Below are positions 13,022 through 15,623 of a DNA stretch of 15,623 nucleotides, piece after piece. A program made the position numbers and the translations under genes. The DNA lies in contig JBDKTZ010000094.1 of NCBI GenBank assembly GCA_039679975.1, positions 1-15,623 of the forward strand, read 5' to 3'. Under the pieces are notes generated by a model, which was not told the DNA's origin, ran no database searches, and was given only the letters and a program-made list of their open reading frames with translations. The first letter of the stretch is position 1. Each line of letters begins with the position of its first letter. Source of the DNA: JBCFBK01 sp039679975. Lineage in GTDB: Bacteria; Bacteroidota; Bacteroidia; Bacteroidales; Prolixibacteraceae.

Positions 13022-15623
13022 ATGGATCATCTGGAAAAGATCACACTTTCATCGATCTATAAATATAAAAAGAGTGACCGCGAGATCTTCGAAGAGCTGA
13101 TGCCTGAAAAAATAAGGGAAGTCTTGCTCATAGCTACTCTTTATGACAGTTATTCGATTGTCCGCGAAGGTCAGTTCTCGGATCAGATTTACGGAGAGTT
13201 CCTGCAGCTCAACCTTTATTCTTATCCCCGCTTCAGTAGCGTTAATTCTGAATCTGATGCATTGAAGCTAATGAAGGAGCGCAACTTTGACCTGGTGATC
13301 ATTATGGCAGGTGTTGACAAGCGGGCGCCGGTAAAAATGGCTGATTCCATTCACCGGCAGAATAGTGGAATCCCGATCCTGGTACTGGTAAATAATAATG
13401 GTGATTTAAGATATTTTCAGGAAGAGGCTTCAAGCTTCCCGTCGATTGACCGGGTTTTCGTGTGGAACGGAGACTCCAGTATCTTCCTTTCGATGGTGAA
13501 ATATATCGAAGACAAGAAAAATATTGAAGCAGACACAATAAATGGAAATGTGCGGGTAATCTTGCTGGTTGAAGATTCTATTCAGTACTATTCCCGTTAC
13601 TTGCCGGTACTCTACACCAACATCATGACCCAGACGCAGAACCTGACGCAGGACGATTCGGCCGACGAATTTCACATGATTTTGAAAATGAGAGCAAGGC
13701 CTAAGGTGATCCTGGTTAGTCATTATGAAGATGCCTTGGAAATGATTGTGCGGTACAAGGATTATTTACTTACCGTGATTTCGGACGTCCGGTTCCGGAA
13801 GCATGGTATTGAAGACGAAGAGGCAGGGATCGAACTGTTAAAACAAGTGAAGCAGATCCTGCATTTTCCGATCCCGCTTCTTCTTCAGAGTCATGATGTC
13901 AGGAATGTAGCCAGGGCTGTTGAAGTTGAAGCAGACTTCATTAATAAAAACTCGGAAAGCCTGTCACTTGATATCCATAACTTCATTCATAAACGACTGG
14001 GCTTCGGAAATTTCGTATTTAAGGATGCCCGGGGCAACCCGATCATGGTGGCCCAAAATCTGAAGGAATTTCAGGAAATGTTCCGGATTATTCCCGATGA
14101 AGCCCTGGTTTATCACGGACGGCGTAATTCATTTTCCACCTGGCTGATGGCCCGTGGCGAGATTAATATTGCCAAACAATTGATCCCCGTCCAACTGGAG
14201 GATTTTAAAAGTGCAGATGAGCTTAGAACCTTTTGTCTTGACGTTTTTGAAAAGGTCAGGCAAAAGAAACTGCGCGGCCAGGTGATTGGCTTTGACCCGC
14301 TGTTGCTCAACAATGACCGGTGTATTGTCAGGATGGGTAAGGGATCTCTGGGGGGTAAGGGACGCGGTATTGCCTTCATGTGCAATTTTATCGAAAACAT
14401 CGATTTGAAAAAATTAATACCCGGTCTGAACATCCGGATCCCTCCAACTGCCATTATTGGATCCGCCGAATTTGACAAATTTCTGGAGAATAATAATCTA
14501 TATGAAAAGATCTACGGAAATTCTGATTATGAGCAGATCAGGATGATCTTTCTGGAATCGGATCTTGGTGATGGACTGAAGAAACGCCTGATGAAATATG
14601 TGGAAAGGATGGGAAGACCATTGGCTGTAAGGTCATCCGGTTTGTTCGAAGATTCTTTGCTTCAGCCGTTTTCCGGGGTATACGATACTTATCTGATCCC
14701 CAATAATCATCCGGATATTTCTGTCCGTATCAAACAACTTGAAACAGCCATTAAACAGGTGTATGCCAGTATTTTTACCGAATCGGCGGTGGCCTATTTT
14801 GATGCGGTGAGTTACCGGATTGAAGAAGAAAAAATGTCTGTCATCATTCAGGAAGTAGTTGGCCACGAGCATCACGAACGGTATTATCCGGCTATCAGCG
14901 GAATAGCCCAGTCTTACAATTTCTATCCTGTTTCACACATGGAACCGCAGGATGGGTATGCCGTTGCTGCGGTGGGGCTGGGCATGTATGTTGTGGGCGG
15001 TGAAAAAGCATTTCGTTTCAGCCCTAAGTATCCCAATATCAATGTTGGTACCGTGCAGGATCAGGTTCGCAGTTCACAGCAGGAATTTTATGCACTGGAT
15101 ATGAAACGCCCTGACGTGGATTTGGTGAAAGGCGGGGAAGAAGCTGCGATTGTTAAACTGAAGATCAGGGAAGCGATCGCAGATGGAACCATTGAGCATT
15201 GCGCATCAATCTATGACAGGGAAAATGATGATCTTATACCAGGACTGAAGGCAAGCGGCTTACCGGTAATCACTTTTGCCGATGTCTTGAAATATAACAA
15301 GATCCCTTTGGCCGACACGATCCGCTTTTTGCTTCGTTTGTTTAAAGAGGCCATGGGATCGCCGGTTGAAATGGACTATTCCGTTGACCTGGAACCTGGT
15401 GATGACGGTTTGCCTACTTTTTACCTGCTGCAGATTAAACCTCTGATCAGGCATGAGGATGATATTCCAATTGAAACTCATATGAACAGCTCAGGAGAAG
15501 TACTGTTATATGCTCACCGAGGAATGGGAAATGGGAGGATCAGGGGTATACGAGATGTCATTTATATTCCCGGAAGGAATTTTGACAAAATGAAAACCAA
15601 GGATATAGCTGTCGAAATCAGTC
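13022..15623 (+). CDS. PEP-synthase-like ATP-grasp protein with N-terminal receiver domains (runs off the right edge)
   Basis: I translated an uninterrupted frame of 867 codons from the ATG at 13022; an in-frame TGA at 12986 excludes an earlier start. Residues of about 33-165 resemble a receiver fold but lack the phospho-acceptor (L-V-I-I-M-A-G at 91-97). Residues of about 177-320 look like an intact response-regulator receiver: V-E-D (183-185), I-S-D-V (D255), a Ser after L-L-L-Q, and K309. H-G-R-R-N-S-F-S-T-W-L-M-A-R-G (365-379) is a conserved linker. Then comes a PEP/pyruvate-binding ATP-grasp domain of the PEP synthase/PPDK type: K-G-S-L-G-G-K-G (440-447), V-R-S-S-G-L-F-E-D (536-544), I-I-Q-E-V-V-G (608-614) and L-L-Q-I-K-P (802-807). 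The phospho-histidine and PEP-barrel domains of true PEP synthase are not visible in this part. Next to kor genes, a role in pyruvate/PEP metabolism is tempting but unproven. Confidence 0.85.
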   Translation, partial: MDHLEKITLSSIYKYKKSDREIFEELMPEKIREVLLIATLYDSYSIVREGQFSDQIYGEFLQLNLYSYPRFSSVNSESDALKLMKERNFDLVIIMAGVDKRAPVKMADSIHRQNSGIPILVLVNNNGDLRYFQEEASSFPSIDRVFVWNGDSSIFLSMVKYIEDKKNIEADTINGNVRVILLVEDSIQYYSRYLPVLYTNIMTQTQNLTQDDSADEFHMILKMRARPKVILVSHYEDALEMIVRYKDYLLTVISDVRFRKHGIEDEEAGIELLKQVKQILHFPIPLLLQSHDVRNVARAVEVEADFINKNSESLSLDIHNFIHKRLGFGNFVFKDARGNPIMVAQNLKEFQEMFRIIPDEALVYHGRRNSFSTWLMARGEINIAKQLIPVQLEDFKSADELRTFCLDVFEKVRQKKLRGQVIGFDPLLLNNDRCIVRMGKGSLGGKGRGIAFMCNFIENIDLKKLIPGLNIRIPPTAIIGSAEFDKFLENNNLYEKIYGNSDYEQIRMIFLESDLGDGLKKRLMKYVERMGRPLAVRSSGLFEDSLLQPFSGVYDTYLIPNNHPDISVRIKQLETAIKQVYASIFTESAVAYFDAVSYRIEEEKMSVIIQEVVGHEHHERYYPAISGIAQSYNFYPVSHMEPQDGYAVAAVGLGMYVVGGEKAFRFSPKYPNINVGTVQDQVRSSQQEFYALDMKRPDVDLVKGGEEAAIVKLKIREAIADGTIEHCASIYDRENDDLIPGLKASGLPVITFADVLKYNKIPLADTIRFLLRLFKEAMGSPVEMDYSVDLEPGDDGLPTFYLLQIKPLIRHEDDIPIETHMNSSGEVLLYAHRGMGNGRIRGIRDVIYIPGRNFDKMKTKDIAVEIS

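Overview
The window looks like a chromosomal core region of a member of the Bacteroidota, most likely an anaerobic Bacteroidales-type organism. Three things point there. The gene order pdxJ / CBS-domain protein / nadK / uppS / bamA / ompH / ompH / murI is a familiar conserved block of that phylum. Several intergenic gaps carry exact matches to the Bacteroidota -7 promoter element TAnnTTTG, twice with a TTG-type -33 element at the expected distance. Most start codons lack a clear Shine-Dalgarno sequence. A two-subunit 2-oxoacid:ferredoxin oxidoreductase suggests low-potential, ferredoxin-based anaerobic metabolism.

Layout. Positions 1-355 hold the 5' half of pdxJ (minus strand), divergent from a CBS-domain gene and nadK (519-2088, plus strand). 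A 255-bp gap follows, where many relatives carry an outer-membrane protein gene. Then comes the envelope cluster: uppS (undecaprenyl-PP synthase), bamA (outer-membrane insertase), two Skp/OmpH-like periplasmic chaperones and murI (glutamate racemase), 2344-7850. This cluster joins lipid-carrier synthesis, peptidoglycan precursor supply and outer-membrane protein assembly. It ends at a hairpin terminator shared with a convergent sugar nucleotidyltransferase gene (7935-8834, minus). A gamma-carbonic anhydrase-like gene (9000-9527, minus) comes next.

The right third is metabolic. korA-korB (10012-12927, plus) encode a 2-oxoacid:ferredoxin oxidoreductase and end at a perfect palindromic terminator. 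They are followed by a long gene that runs off the window (13022 onward): a PEP-synthase-like ATP-grasp protein with one degenerate and one apparently intact response-regulator receiver domain at its N terminus.

I see no rRNA, tRNA, CRISPR array, transposase or phage gene. The least explained stretch is the 484-bp gap between the gamma-carbonic anhydrase gene and korA. It holds a nested hairpin of about 65 nt, a small hairpin, a 10-bp tandem duplication and an operator-like dyad just before korA. I found no clearly novel multi-gene system. The best leads are this structured leader and the receiver/ATP-grasp fusion protein.
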